From NCBI GenBank assembly GCA_017591395.1, contig WEDG01007480.1, positions 1 through 64,000 on the forward strand: DNA of 64,000 bases, in the 5' to 3' direction. The position numbers and the translations under genes are program-made. Positions 47,011 through 59,339 of this stretch are shown in pieces; within the stretch, counting starts at the first letter, position 1; each line of letters opens with the position of its first letter. The notes under the pieces are model-generated. The model did no database searches. It had not been told where the DNA came from and was given only the letters and a program-made list of their open reading frames with translations. Source of the stretch: Schistocephalus solidus. Its lineage: Eukaryota; Platyhelminthes; Cestoda; Diphyllobothriidea; Diphyllobothriidae.

Positions 47011-48890
47011 TGGGATGTTGACGAATCCCCGGGACATTTGAAAATAAAACCACAAGAACGTCGTTCACGGCAATCAGAATATCGTGAGCGACACAGCAAG
47101 TATTCTTAATGAAGTTTCAGCTCTGTGTGATAATAACCATGCATTCTGAAATTGGTAAAACTTTAAGAACGCGGAAAAGCACTAGTGTCTTGAGATATGC
47201 AAGTGGTAGATGCCTAAGCTCGCACAAAAGCTGACGAGCACTCGACTGAACCTGATGTAACTCACGTGTTTTCGCATATTTGCCTGTCATTGTGAAAAGA
47301 ATACTATAAGATCTCAAAGACCCGAGTTATCATCTCGGATTTTATTACATTGCTGGACCGTTCTATATACCAGTATTAACACAACTATAGCACGGTGTCC
47401 AAATGTACAACGTTCCGTGATGCCCATCTCGTTTGTAATGAAGGGACTTGTAAACTGATAGAGTTCATCAAGGCAGCTATATTAAGCAGGCTACTTTAGA
47501 GTTCTAAGTAGGCGTATTTTATGGTACTGTGGTCTAAGGACCGGGCGATAGATGAACAAACTGACGTTTGCACAGGCAAGATACCTAAGTTGGGGTGCAG
47601 TTGAGCTTATAGTGCTGACAAAGAGGGTTCAAGGTGAATAAAGCTGGCACCCTTAAGTTAAGAGCTTACTCTCAGGCATCAAAGTCACTTGTACATAGAC
47701 GACCACGCTACCGTGCAATAATAATCAAATGAGACCACTTACACGATAGATTGTTTTCGAAAAACCCAGCAACATGCATTGAACAAGTAGGGCACCACGA
47801 CGTGTGCAGCCCTCAAATCACAACGGAGGAGGTCCGGACAATGGATCAGGACAGTTGAAAGCAGAAACTCACAAACCTAAAAAAGTAGGCAGTTGATAAC
47901 TAAAACGAATATGGTTATGGGCAGAATTGTCTAGCATACGCATAAATTACTATATTCTACCCAAAAACAATGAAAATCCAACCTAAGTGTAAGCGAAGAA
48001 AGCTTCTAGAGGTCCTCCCACCTTCAGACATACATACACGGCGAGCTCACAAAATATTTTCCCTGCTTCTTTCGAGAAACGGACCGAAGATCCAAGTTCT
48101 ATGTGAGAATAATCTATTGTTGTCTTGAAAAAATGCTTACGTGGAATCAATTTAACGCATCACAGCGGCATGACGAATATAGAAATAAGCGGAAAGCTAG
48201 CCTTTCGCTGCGCTTGGCCTTTAAAAAAAGACTGAATCCATCTCGAAACCAAGGTACTGAGGAAACGAACAAACGAGGCAAATAATGCAGCCTTGTTCTG
48301 GTTAATCCTTCTGCATAGGAAGAACTTCTCGGATTTTGTTAGTCATATTTTCACGCGAGTGCAAGTCAGCACGGCATGAAGGTTCAAAACAGTTATCCGA
48401 TTTCCCATAGTAAAGCCAATATATCCGTCGCAACCAAGGAATAACAGGAAGCTTTGCAGCATTTGCGGGTTATAAAAGTATGCGAAGGAGGTGCAGCCAG
48501 AACACACGACAATGTTGCCGCCACAATCAATCACAAAGGCAACGGAACTCCTTGAACAATATACGGACAATAGACAATTGTCTATGCGTGCAGTTTCTAG
48601 GGATCTGATGGATCTGGATGGAGCGCAGGGTGCAGAACGTGCGAAACCTGCGTCCACAGCGGCTCCTACCTGCAGAGCACTGCGCCGTCTAGGAAAAACT
48701 CAATGCTGAAATTGCTGCACTTCCACTTACATTAACGTAAAAAGTAGGGCTGATCGCCGACCAAAAAAAACACGTGTGAATTTGTCGAACAAAAGCAACT
48801 GTCGTAGTAGGACTAGAGAATTATTGGCATGAGCTCTAGCCAACACTCGTCAGGCCCACCGCATTCTCGCATAGAATGGACCTATTCGGT
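47010..48890. other. RALGAPB intron, no gene seen
   Basis: Frames such as 48343-48657 (-) and 48491-48709 (+) overlap in antisense and neither resembles a family I know. One short RALGAPB exon, for the conserved segment between 52549 and 45210, is still missing and may lie here. Confidence 0.5.
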
Positions 48891-50501
48891 CAAATACACA
48901 TATGACCGCAGTTCGACAGTCGTATCCAACGAGGTCCACCGTGTACTCCACAACAGAGACGGTGATTTGCGCATGAATCAGATTGTAAATAGGTAGAATT
49001 GCGCTGCATCAACCGCACTCCCTCCCTCTCCCGAACCTGGGCCCGGTGACATGACCAAGTCAAGAAGACCGGAGGCGCAAGAGGGCGCAGGTAGATGTTG
49101 CGGCTGGAGCCGCTTCTACGCATGCCACCACACCTGGCTCGGATCCCACGAAGTGGGAGCGCCATAAAGGCCACATTAAGAAGGAACCATTGCAGCCTGA
49201 CTCTCAGTCCGTCAGTCAATCACTCCACACCATCACACACTAGACTGCCTGTTTGTTCCAAGTTATTCCGTTGGTTGGCAACATTCCAAACCACGGCTTT
49301 TAGCGCAAAATGTTAACTTCAAGTGTTCCAGATTGTTCATAGTGAGGAAAAATATGCTGAGCCGTCGAGCTCACTCTCTATTCCCATTCCCAGCGTCAGG
49401 CCACCGTCTGAGTCGGTCGGTGAACTGGTGCGGGGAATGGGCGCAGCTGCTGACATGCCTAATGACCTCGTTTGTGCGTACTACGTACATGATCTGGCTC
49501 CCTGTCATGACCCAGCCTAGTAATTGGAATTCGCAGGAAGCGTATGCTTGTACGACGGTTGTTTCCAATCCCAACAGGGCTGAGAAAGAGAGCACAATTG
49601 GCCATGATAGAATGTATTCAAGTTATTCTAACTGAAAAGCTACTTGTTTTTATAGCATCCAGTTCAGATTGGCTATATTATGTCCAATCCGCTTCAAGAA
49701 GAAAATAGAGAAGAGCTGAATACAATTAAAGCAGGCCTGGATCGATCAGCTATGACGAGCGCTCTTTGGCCACAGCCAGTGCGAAACATCGTTGAGCACC
49801 GTGAGAAACGCATGCACGTGCTTTCCTGTGAGATAGCTCATCTTTGGAATGAGAGCATTCCCAGCACAAGCATCAGGTGTTCACACAAAAGGGGGGTGAT
49901 TAGCGGCAAATATCTCATATGCGTGAGAGTGCCAGAGGTCACGATAAGAAGGAACCATGACAGCCTGACTCTCAGACCAGTAGTCAGCCGCTCAACATAA
50001 ACACACTTAGGGGCGACTGCGAGGTCTGATTTCCACCGTCAGTTGACACCATTTCAAGTCACGGCGTTTAGCACACCGTGATAGTCTCGAGCCCGGATCA
50101 CACATTCAGCAGGGGATCCACATGGAGGAAGCACCGAGGACCATACTTTCCGCTCAATTGAGAAGTGCCGTTTGCAAGCGTGTGATGTTAAGCGTGGCCA
50201 TGTGCGCTGTTGGTGCTGGTCAGGAGAGATGTGGTACACCCGGCGGTGTTCTACCGCAGGTTTTCGTAGAGGCACATGTGGCCTAATAGGCCCATGCTGT
50301 GGGTGAATGTGTGCGGACAATGCGCACACAACCATACGCAGCCAGACATATTTGACACTCATGCCAAGCTATCACGACAGTGACACATATTCGTGCCACA
50401 CATGGAAATGATAGGAGACGTGCAAATTAATTGCAGTACATGTTAAGAATCACAACCTACAGTCACAACCAACACTTGTTAGGTCTGCCTTATTTGCCTA
50501 T
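48890..50501 (-). repeat. inverted-repeat arm, left (RTE-Zn 3' repeats)
   Basis: From about 49160 to 50501 this arm is the reverse complement of 54966-56350. It is made of the dispersed RTE-Zn 3' units plus a decayed zinc-finger tail (on the - strand HIHPQHGPIRPH and SHACKRHF). It also contains a frame found in both arms (49680-50000 here on +, beginning MSNPLQEE). Confidence 0.85.
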
Positions 50502-50879
50502 ACCGTATCCGCGTGCTGATATACTCTATTGGCTAATTCGGTCATGCACGCAAAGGCGAAAGCAGTCACGAAAAGGTTCACCTGCACACGTATAACAACT
50601 ACGCGAGTAATTTTCAAGTGGCAATAATGGCGCAGGACGCTGGGATGTTTAGTGCCACATGCGTGAGACGATGACTGCAAGCAACGCTAGCCAGTGTGAC
50701 CAATCTCATTTTCAGTGAGCTTAATATGACCTTGTCGCCGGTAAGGGAGAGGAGGAAAAGAGGGAGGTCATTCCCAGCTGGAATTCGAAGCTTGGCTTAC
50801 GCACTATAAACAACGACTAACTGACAACTCGGGATCGGAAGAATGCTCGATTGGCCGGCCCTCACGTTCCTGTCGCAAG

Positions 50880-51065
50880 GTCGTAGTGGCCACTAACATG
50901 GTCGAGGCCTCAGTCACTCTGCCGGGTATTGCATACGTGGTGGACTGCGGCTATGCCCGCCTGCGCTCATGCAATGCCAATATCGGCCTCGAAGCCCTCG
51001 TTGTCGTGCCCATCTCCAAAGCGTTGGCCAATCAACGAGCTGGCAGGGCCGGCCGCTCCGGACTG
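50880..51065 (+). pseudogene. DHX35: DHX35-like DEAH helicase exon or fragment
   Basis: The frame reads [56 protein letters not shown]. This contains helicase motif V (TNMVEAS, usually TNIAETS) and motif VI (QRAGRAGR). The VVVPISKA(S)ANQRAGR context is typical of the spliceosome-associated helicase DHX35. It is flanked by a possible acceptor (cgcaag) and donor (CTG|gtcagg), and its 186 bases are 62 whole codons. It is on the opposite strand to RALGAPB, inside its intron. It may be a real exon of a nested gene or a captured fragment; most of the helicase is not visible nearby. Confidence 0.72.
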
Positions 51066-51914
51066 GTCAGGAATGAGGGTCAGGAAGCAGTGGCTACTTC
51101 CCGAGGTGGCCTTTATACTACTCGTGTGGAATCAGGGATAAACATGTGTGTCCCACACACGTAGATAGCCTCGTTAGCCCGACACCAGTCTCCTTGGCTC
51201 TGAACCCCAAATGGAACATGATGAGTGCACGTTTACTTCACTAACATGAAGTTCAGCACATGACAGCATCGTTTCTCCTCTCGCCTCTGAGGCAGTGGCT
51301 ACCGCCGCCTAATGGCATCCCGCTAAGGAATAGCTCCTTGGAGGAAAAGCAACATGCTGCGAATGTAACCGGTGGGGGTTTCGATATGAACTCCTCCCGA
51401 ACGAAAATGCTCGCCTCCAGGGGGTCTTTATACTGTGGTTTTGGTAAATGATGATGCTTTGAACTATGGGACAGTGTTCAACTTTGTGTAAAAGGAGCAT
51501 GACAAAGAGGAAGTCAACCATCGGATCGGCTAAAGCTCGTGATTTTTGAGCGATTCTGTCTAAACCTCGGAACTGTGTGTGAAAGTAATAAGCATAGCAA
51601 ACTGCAGAGGTGTGGAAGGTGCTTCAAGAACTATTGTACAGGGAAATTGAACGTTGTCCACACACTTAGGATACACCCGCCGACCGGGGGTGATCGATCG
51701 CTAGTACTTACATCCTATGCTGTAAAGTTGTCTCCCAAACACCGTGCATAACAAATGACTATAGTCCTTTAGGAAAATAACCAGCCAACTCTAGCCTCCC
51801 TGAATATTATTTGAGATCACCCGGCCGTGAGCTAAGATGGTCTGATATACAAATTATCCAGGATGTCACCCCGCCCGAACTAGGCTCTGATGGGCTACTT
51901 GGGTGGAAGTTGTG

Positions 51915-52080
51915 ACAGGGGACCTTCAGAAGCGGTTTGATCAGTTATTCTTCAGTCAGCATGGTTGCCAAAGCAAAGACAAACCCTTTTGCTTCAGCTC
52001 TGCCACAGATTCTCAGTAGCAGCATTGAACTGGAAAGTGTTATTCTAGCCTCTGTTCTTCAGGGGCACACGTACTCTCTT
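51915..52080 (+). pseudogene. possible second DHX35-like segment
   Basis: One frame reads GDLQKRFDQLFF and, after a shift, another reads ALPQILSSSIELESVILASV. In DEAH helicases motif VI is followed by an LYTE..F block and then PEIQRSNLxxVILxLK. The resemblance is partial and needs a frameshift, so this is tentative. Confidence 0.3.
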
Positions 52081-52459
52081 AAAACTTACCAAAGGCGCAT
52101 TACTGTGTGCTGTCTAGGTTGACGTAATACACTATATTCCCACACGTTGCAACTTAAAGTATGCCTACCGGCGGATCAATGAAAAAGAGTCGTAAAATCT
52201 CATTGGCTATAACTTTGGTCGACTATTAACTAATCTCCGAGCTTCCTATCGCATAGAATTTTCAGGCGGAGCCCTGTAATATTAAACAATCAACCGTCAG
52301 CTTAGTATCCTGACAGCCACAGCTAAAATATGAGCACATTTTTCATTTTTTCGATTCCACTAGATCATTTCTAAGCAGAAAACTTGCTTGAGATTGAAAC
52401 CTGGCTCAGACTTGCATCTTTCTTTCGTCGTAAGATGTTACTGGAAAAGGGGGAGGGAA

Positions 52460-52485
52460 GTGAGTGAGTGAGTGAGTGAGTGAGT

Positions 52486-52532
<47 letters not shown>

Positions 52533-52533
52533 A
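52460..52533. repeat. (GAGT)n/(GA)n microsatellite beside a splice donor
   Basis: Eight or so GAGT units are followed by a long GA run, ending about 15 bases from the donor of the RALGAPB exon at 52549. On the transcribed strand it is a CU-rich tract directly downstream of the 5' splice site. Confidence 0.95.
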
Positions 52534-52548
52534 GGTAATGTGACATAC

Positions 52549-52724
52549 AGGTTCCAGCGAGAGGGCGCGGATGAGGCAGAGGTAGAACCTGGTGAGTTGC
52601 TCTAGCGAAACCTGACCCTTCTTCGCGTAGATGAAGATCCGACACAAGCAGGCGACAGCTTCGGCTCTTCCAACGTGAAAGCTCACGGGGTCCACTTGAA
52701 GTGTCCGCTCGGATACTATCATTC
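52549..52724 (-). CDS. RALGAPB: RALGAPB exon
   Basis: Acceptor cccatttttgtcag and donor CCT|gtatgt flank a frame GMIVSERTLQVDPVSFHVGR, AEAVACLCRIFIYAKKG and LTRFYLCLIRALSLEP. This matches the [28 protein letters not shown] and LSRFYMLLIQGLQIND stretch of vertebrate RALGAPB. The phases fit the exon at 53318. Confidence 0.92.
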
Positions 52725-53317
52725 CTGACAAAAATGGGAGACTAATTGAGACAATGAAAACACTGAAAAAAAACAAGGGAATACGGTAATAATCTTTTGT
52801 TCTCCGCTCGTAACCAACAATACCGCAAATCCCAGTACAGAGCTCTTTGCATTTGAAGATTCGGATAGGAGAAAGACATCTGGAACCACTCAGCCGACGA
52901 TGATCGTAGTAAACACTGTCCTTCTAGCTAATGAACCCCGAACCCTACCGCTTAAAGTGAGGATCTAAGTATACGTTAGCTATGAGGCCTCCGAGGGTGC
53001 TGAAACAAAGTTCTCTACGGTCAAAACACCATGGGAAATGACAGCTAAGTACCACCGACGGATTAAACTAGAAATGGGTAAGACACGGAAATAAGAAGCA
53101 CCCCATGTTAGGGATAAGTTTAAGGTTAGAATATGGAGATATTTAACCTTCCCGGAATTACTGCAAGACCATCTGTATTAAACGGGGGGAGGGGATTCAT
53201 ATTCCCATATCTTACTTAAATATGGTCCAGAAGATATAAGTTAACTTGAGGTCATGTTGTGATTTAGTTTCAGTCAGGCGATCTTCAGAAACGACTGAGT
53301 ACATGTACATTACTCAC

Positions 53318-53716
53318 CCTCCCTGCTGGGTGAAGAACCACTGGAAGCCGCTTCAAAGAGCCACGAGCCAACCAACTTCAGGATGGAGTTCACGTGCGGA
53401 CGATTGTAGAAGACAGAAACAATGGCGTCGGGTTGCAACCAGGCAGCAGCTAACTCCTGTCCGTCAATGACCTGTGAGGAGAGACCAATGGAGTGGACAA
53501 TTTTGCTGAACGATTGGCTGCGGGGTTCTGGCAGAGCAAGTGCATCTGTCACGGCTGGCGGTTGCTGAGGTGCCGTCTCCTTGGTGGACCTGAGATGATA
53601 GTGCTGAAGCTGGTCATTGTTTGTTTGTCGCGGAGCACCTATCTGTAAAGCAATCTCGCTGGTTGCCACTTGTCCAGTCTGATGAAATTCCTCCTCTTGA
53701 TTCAATTCAGGAGACT
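53318..53716 (-). CDS. RALGAPB: RALGAPB exon
   Basis: Acceptor gctacacctag and donor AGG|gtgagt flank 399 bases. The N-terminal two thirds are Gln/Pro/Ser-rich and not conserved. The end, RPHVNSILKLVGSWLFEAAS, matches RPKVNSILNLFGSWLFDAA of vertebrate RALGAPB almost residue for residue. Phase 1 at the start agrees with the exon at 61217-61458. Confidence 0.9.
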
Positions 53717-54965
53717 CTAGGTGTAGCACAATTGCTTATCAGAACACAGACAGGTGAGGAGGGAGCAATAAAGACGAGTCAGATTCATAGTGTCTATGTT
53801 TTGGGGAGGAAGAGGGGTTTAGTAGAGAAACCGTGAAGAGCTTTCTTAATTTATGAAAATGTTGGGAACGGCTGCGCATCAAATTCTTTTTATTGTTTTT
53901 ACGATGGAAGAACAATAGCCGGGTCCCTTCAAGAGTGTTTTTATTGCTTCTCAAAATTTTTTCGGTAGTCAATGTTTGTTAGTTCCCAGACCCGAGATTG
54001 CTGCTCATTTATTCCCTATTCCCTGAATAAATAAACACTGATGAGCAGAAGACTTTCGTAGTATTTCACTGCAAGATAGGCCCCATGTTGACGATCCGGT
54101 CGCATATATCGAACTGTTTACTATTGGCCGACCAAGCAACTCAGAAAGCTCCCTAACAGAATCAAATCCAGCGCATAATCCTTTGTCAAAAACCTTCGGC
54201 AAAGGACTTTAAAGTCTCACAAATATGCCTTCACGTTCACCGCTTAGAGCAACTGTCCCAACGTTTCTATGTCACTAAAAGTCCAAATGTTCCAAGTCAA
54301 TTGATACGAAACTCGTCACACCGTCGAAAACATCATTCATGCACGCAGTCTGAGCGGATAGGGAGAGCAGACACCGTGACTGGTAGACAACATGAGCATT
54401 AAGCACGAATAAGGGCAGACTTGAATGCAATGTATCATACACATGAAAATGTCCGGTCACACCCAACAGGCACTAACTATGCGCACTCCAGGTGAGTGAG
54501 AAGTATGTCGTTCGGGTCCTCCATGTGGTCCCTCTGCTAAATCTGAGATCCGAGCAGTCCACCTCCTTGCTTGAAATCCTGGTAATGTTCTGGGCACTAG
54601 CTCGTGTTTTTGGCACGGGCAGAAGGGCTGTTTTAACTCTGTCAGCCATTTCTCCCAATCTCAGTATCCGTTGGATGTAAGGCTCAGGCAATTGATTGGG
54701 AGGAGAAAAAGAGGTCGACTCCCAGCGCACTTTCTTCTCTATAACCAAGCTGACATGTTTGAGACTTTCGCGATGAGCTAAAAGCCGAGACTAGGGAGGC
54801 TGCTAACTGAGGATTTAGCCTAGACTTCGCAGTCAGCCCAGTATGTGTTTGTGTGAAATGGCCGACTGGTGTAGCTACTATATGCGTGTGTGTAAAAATG
54901 TTCAGCGGCTTCGTTAGCCGGTGCGTGCGTGAACGAAATAGCCAGTAGTGTATGCGTAGACGTAC

Positions 54966-56350
54966 ACAGGGTGGGCAAATAAGGCAAACCTAACAAGTGT
55001 TGGTTGTGGCTGTAGGTCGTGATTCTTAACATGTACTGCAATTAAATTGCAGGTGTCCTACAATTCCCATGTGTGACAAGAATATGCGTCACTGTCGTGA
55101 TAGCTTGGAATGAGTGTCGCTTATATCAGTGTGCCTCAGTAGTTCAAATATGTCTGGCTGCGTATGGTTGTGTCCGCATTGTCCACACACATTCACCCAC
55201 AGCATGGGCCTATTAGGCCACATGCGCCTCTACGAAAACCTGCGGTAGAACACCGCCGGGTATACCACATCTCTCCTGACCAGCACCAACAGCGCACATG
55301 GCCACGCCCAACATCACATGCTTGCAAACGGCACTTCTCAAGTGAGCGGAAAGTATGGTCCTCGGTGCTTCCTCCATGTGGATCCCCTGCTGCATGTGTG
55401 ATCCTGGCTCGAGACTATCCCGGTGTGCTAAACACCGTGACTTGAAATGGTGTCAACTGACGGTGGAAATCAGACCTCACAGTCGCCCCTAAGTGTGTTT
55501 ATGTGGAGCTGCCGACTACTGGTCTGAGAGTCAGGCTGCCATGGTTCCTTCTATACGAGACCTCTGGCACTCACGCATATGAGATATTTGCCGCTAAACA
55601 CCCCCCTTTTGTGTGAACACCTGATGCTTGTGCTGGGAATGCTCTCATTCCAAAGATGAGCTATCTCACAGGAAAGCACGTGCATGCGTTTCTCACGGTG
55701 CTCAACGATGTTTCGCACTGGCTGTGGCCAAAGAGCGCTCGTCATAGCTGATCGATCCAGGCCCGCTTTAATTGTATTCAGCTCTTCTCTATCTTCCTCT
55801 TGAAGCGGATTGGACATAATATAGCCAATCTGAACTGGATGCTATAAAAACAAGTAGCTTTTCAGTTAGAATAACTTGAATACATTCTATCATGGCCAAT
55901 TGTGCTCTCTTTCTCAGCCCTGTTGGGATTGGGAACAACCGTCGTACAAGCATACGCTTCCTGCGAATTCCATTTACTGGGATGGGTCATAACAGGGAGC
56001 CAGATCATGTACGTAGTACGCGCAAACGAGGTCATTAGGCATGTCAGCAGCTGCGCCCATTCCCCGCACCAGTTCACTGACCGACTCAGACGGTGGCCTG
56101 ATGCTAGGAATGGGAATAGAGAGTGAAATCGACGGCTCAGCACATTATCCTCACTATGAACAATCTGGAACACTTGAAGTTAAAATTTTGCGCTAAAAGC
56201 CGTGGTTTGGAATGTTGCCAACCAACGGAATAACTTGGAACAAACAGGCAGTCTAGTGTGTGATGGTGTGGAGCGATTGACTGACGGACTGAGAGTCAGG
56301 CTGCAATGCCTTCTTAATGCGCTCTTTATGACGTTTCTACTCAGTTTGAA
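54966..56350 (+). repeat. inverted-repeat arm, right (RTE-Zn 3' repeats)
   Basis: This is the reverse complement of 49160-50501 with scattered substitutions. It includes a zinc-finger tail remnant (55190-55290: HIHPQHGPIRPHAPL) and, on the - strand at 55551-55817, the same MSNPLQEE-type frame as the left arm. 53730-54960 shows nothing else recognisable. Confidence 0.85.
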
Positions 56351-56399
56351 TCCGAGCCACCAATCTCTGTCTTTATGCGTTAACATCAAATTCTTTGTG

Positions 56400-58297
56400 C
56401 GGAGCTCAGAGAGCGAGGTGACATGCCTAGGTGCGAGTGACCAACAGAGTGAAGCAGGGCTGTGTATTGGTTTCCACCCTGTTCAGTCTCATGTTCTCGG
56501 CTATTTTGATGGACGCCTAGCGTGATGAGCAGCCTGGGATCCGCATCGCCTACATAACTGACGGGCACCTTCTCAACAGTCGTCGTATGCAGGCTCCAAC
56601 GCGCGTGTCTACGACTACAGTCCATGACTTGCTCTTCGCGGACGACTGCGCCCTTAACACCGTGACAGAGGAGGACATGCAAAGGAGCATGGACCTCTTC
56701 GCCGGAGGCTGCGCCGATTTTGGATTAACAATCAGTACAGCCAAAACAGTTGTCATGCACCAGCCGCCACCCAGCGCAGAATACAATGCTCCTCGAATCT
56801 ATGTCAACGGTGCTCTACTCAAAAACGTGGAAACCTTCGCTTATCTAGGAAGCACGCTGTCACGCAACACGATAATCGATGACGAGGTTGCCCAACGGAT
56901 CTCCAAAGCTAGTTAGGCCTTCGGCCGGCTGCAGGCCTCTGTGTGGAATCGCCACGGTATTCACCTGAACACCAAACTGAAGATGTACAAGGCCGTCGTC
57001 TTGACGACACTCCTTTACGGAGTGGAGACCTGAACCGTCTACTCGAACCAAACCAGGAAGCTGAATCACTGCCATTTCAGCTGCCTCCGCAGAATACTGA
57101 AGCTAAGAAGGCAAGACAGGATCTCGGACAAGGAAGTCCTGGAGCGGACCGGAATCCTCAGCATCCACGCCATGCTGAGGCAGTGGAACTGCGATGGAGC
57201 AGCCACCTGGTGAGAATGGACGAAGAGCGACTAGCCAAACGACCTTTCCACGGAGATGTCACGACGGGTGCTCGCTGACAGGGAGGTGAAAAACGACGCT
57301 ACGAGGACACTTTGAAGAAATCGCTGAAGCAACTGCAAATCAACCCGGCGACCTGGGAGGACCTCGCCCAGGATGGACCGGCATGGAGAAGATCCGTGAA
57401 GACTGGTTCAGCAATCTATGAGGCCAACAGGATCGCTGCCGCCAAGGCCAAAAGAGCGAAACGAAAGTCACCAGCGCCCAGGACCAATATCGTCGATACC
57501 CAGGCCTTGCCAAAATGCCCGCGCTGTCAACGCATCTTCCGCACGTGAATCGACCTGGTTGAAAATCTTCAGACGCAATGGACCACCAATCCGACAATTC
57601 CAATTTCTACGTCAAATTCTGCCAACCCTCTTTCAGACTCCCCGACCCTCACTCCTGGCATTAATTCCATTACTCCCACCATCATAGAGACCACATGCCT
57701 CTACTCATCTCCTGCTACCCCCACCACCGCAACCACCACCGCCTGCACCTTCACTACCACCACCACCACCACCATCAGCGATGGGGACTCTCTCCTAAAC
57801 TGTCCTCAATGCGACCGCACATTCACCTCGCGCATCGGCCTGGTTGGTCACTTGCGAATCCATCGTACAGAGACTGGTGAACCAGTGCCTAGAGCACCAA
57901 CACAGCAGAGATCGTCGCCTCCACTGTCCTCACTGTCCTCGCGCATTCACTCATCGCATGGGCCTATTCGGTCACATGCTCATCCATGACAGAGGAATTC
58001 ACCGCAATGCACACCCTCCGCTCCTGCCATTCTTACCGTCACTGCCACCCCCACTACCATGAATGACATCCCCCAGCCTCTCCCGATTTCTCCTGCCCAC
58101 AATGCGCCAGCAACTTCAACTCACGCTGCGGCCTGGTCGGTCACCTGCAAATCCTTTGCAGTAAGGCTGGTCAACCAATGCCTGGGGCTCCGACATACAG
58201 TCACCGCACCCGACTCCACTGCCCTCACTGCTCCCGCACATTTACACACCGCATAGGCCTATTAGGACACATGCGCCTCCACGACAACCTGCGGTAA
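56400..58297 (+). mobile_element. RTE-like LINE with five C-terminal zinc fingers
   Basis: The copy is 5' truncated and starts in motif B (TNRVKQGCVLVSTLFSLM). An open frame at 56587-56916 has [19 protein letters not shown] (motif C) and [10 protein letters not shown]. The thumb and connection follow with stops ([35 protein letters not shown] at 57340-57400). At 57510-57560 the first finger has lost its stop-free frame (CPRCQRIFRT then stop). Four more fingers follow: near 57800-57870 (CPQCDRTFTSRIGLVGHLRI), 57920-57990 (CPHCPRAFTHRMGLFGHM), 58090-58160 (CPQCASNFNSRCGLVGHL) and 58215-58290 (CPHCSRTFTHRIGLLGHMRL). A stop is at 58295-58297. Confidence 0.85.
56587..56916 (+). pseudogene. RTE-type RT, motif C and thumb start
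   Basis: The catalytic FADD is intact ([12 protein letters not shown]). A TAG in the thumb (after QRISKAS) ends the frame. The same segment in the - copy at 36959-37591 has no stop there, so the stop is a private mutation of this copy. Confidence 0.82.
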
Positions 58298-59335
58298 ACC
58301 ACCGGAGGCTAAGCCAAATCAGCGCACACCATCTACACTAATACACAGACAAAACCCTCACAATCATCATAATAAACCTGATAAAATCACGTTTTCCTAG
58401 AAACCGTGGCTTGGAAGTCTGCAAATCTGACGCTTACACCAGACCATGCCGTCGGCCCAGTGTATGTGCTGTGTGTTGAGTGGCTGACCAGTGGACTGGG
58501 AGTCAGATGGCGATGGCTCCTCCATATCCTCTGAGTAAGCAAATCCTGTTGTGTGCGTTATGGGGCCAGGTCGTGCTGTGGCGCGCGGAGACGGGTACGC
58601 CGACCCGTCAGCCCACTTCCACGTCAGAAAACTGACTGGCTCAGATGGTGGTCTGATTGTGGGGGTGGGGGAGGGAGTGAGGTCAACAACTCAGCGCATT
58701 TTCCTCACTATAAACAATCTGACGCGCTTGAAACTATCACGATGCGCTAAAAGCCGTGGCTTGGAAGGTTGCCAACTGACGGGATAACTCGGACCACGTG
58801 GTCAGCCCAATGTGTGTTTTGTGTGGAGTGGCTGACTGGCGGACTGAGAGTCAGGCTGCAATGGCTCCTTCTTAATGTGGCCTTTATGGCACTCCCACTC
58901 CGTGGGATCCGCGGCTCCGGCCGCGCCAGCCCCCTGCGCCCTCTCCAATTTCCGGTCTTCTTGACTGTGTCTTGACACCGGGCTCAGGTGGGGGAGGAGG
59001 AGGAGAGAGAACGGTAGTTGCAGTGCAAGGCTAATATCACTAATTCACGCGCAAGTCACCGTCCCTGCACCACCTGGTGTGGAGCTTACGGTGGACCTCG
59101 TCGAAATCGATGGTCGAACTGTCAGGTGCGAGTTCACGACACATCAGTCACATGTACCCGATCTCGCCTTCAGGCTTTTTAACTTTGTTCTTGGCTCTGC
59201 ACGCCGGCGGAAGAGGAGTGAGTACTATAGATTCGGTGCAAGTCTACTATTCTCAGTCTCTGCGCCCACGCTGCTGTGGGGCACACAGCATGGTTGATCT
59301 GTCAGGTGGTAGTAAGCTGCCCGAGTCCATCTGAC
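58298..59335 (+). repeat. 3' repeats of the RTE-Zn element
   Basis: Directly after the zinc-finger stop come at least two units of the dispersed 3' family (58380-58520, and 58640-59120 with gactgagagtcaggctgcaatgg, ccgcgccagcc and cgcgcaagtcaccgtccctg). This is the most complete junction in the window and supports reading the family as this element's 3' UTR. Confidence 0.7.
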
Positions 59336-59339
59336 TAGA

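Noticed and set aside
52438..52776. ORF with a Ser-Leu repeat after the RALGAPB exon
   Set aside because: Beyond the donor at 52549 it is intron; the repeat comes from the (GA)n tract.
57695..57880. His-rich ORF (+ strand)
   Set aside because: It is an out-of-frame reading of a Thr/Pro-rich linker between the zinc fingers of the RTE-like element.
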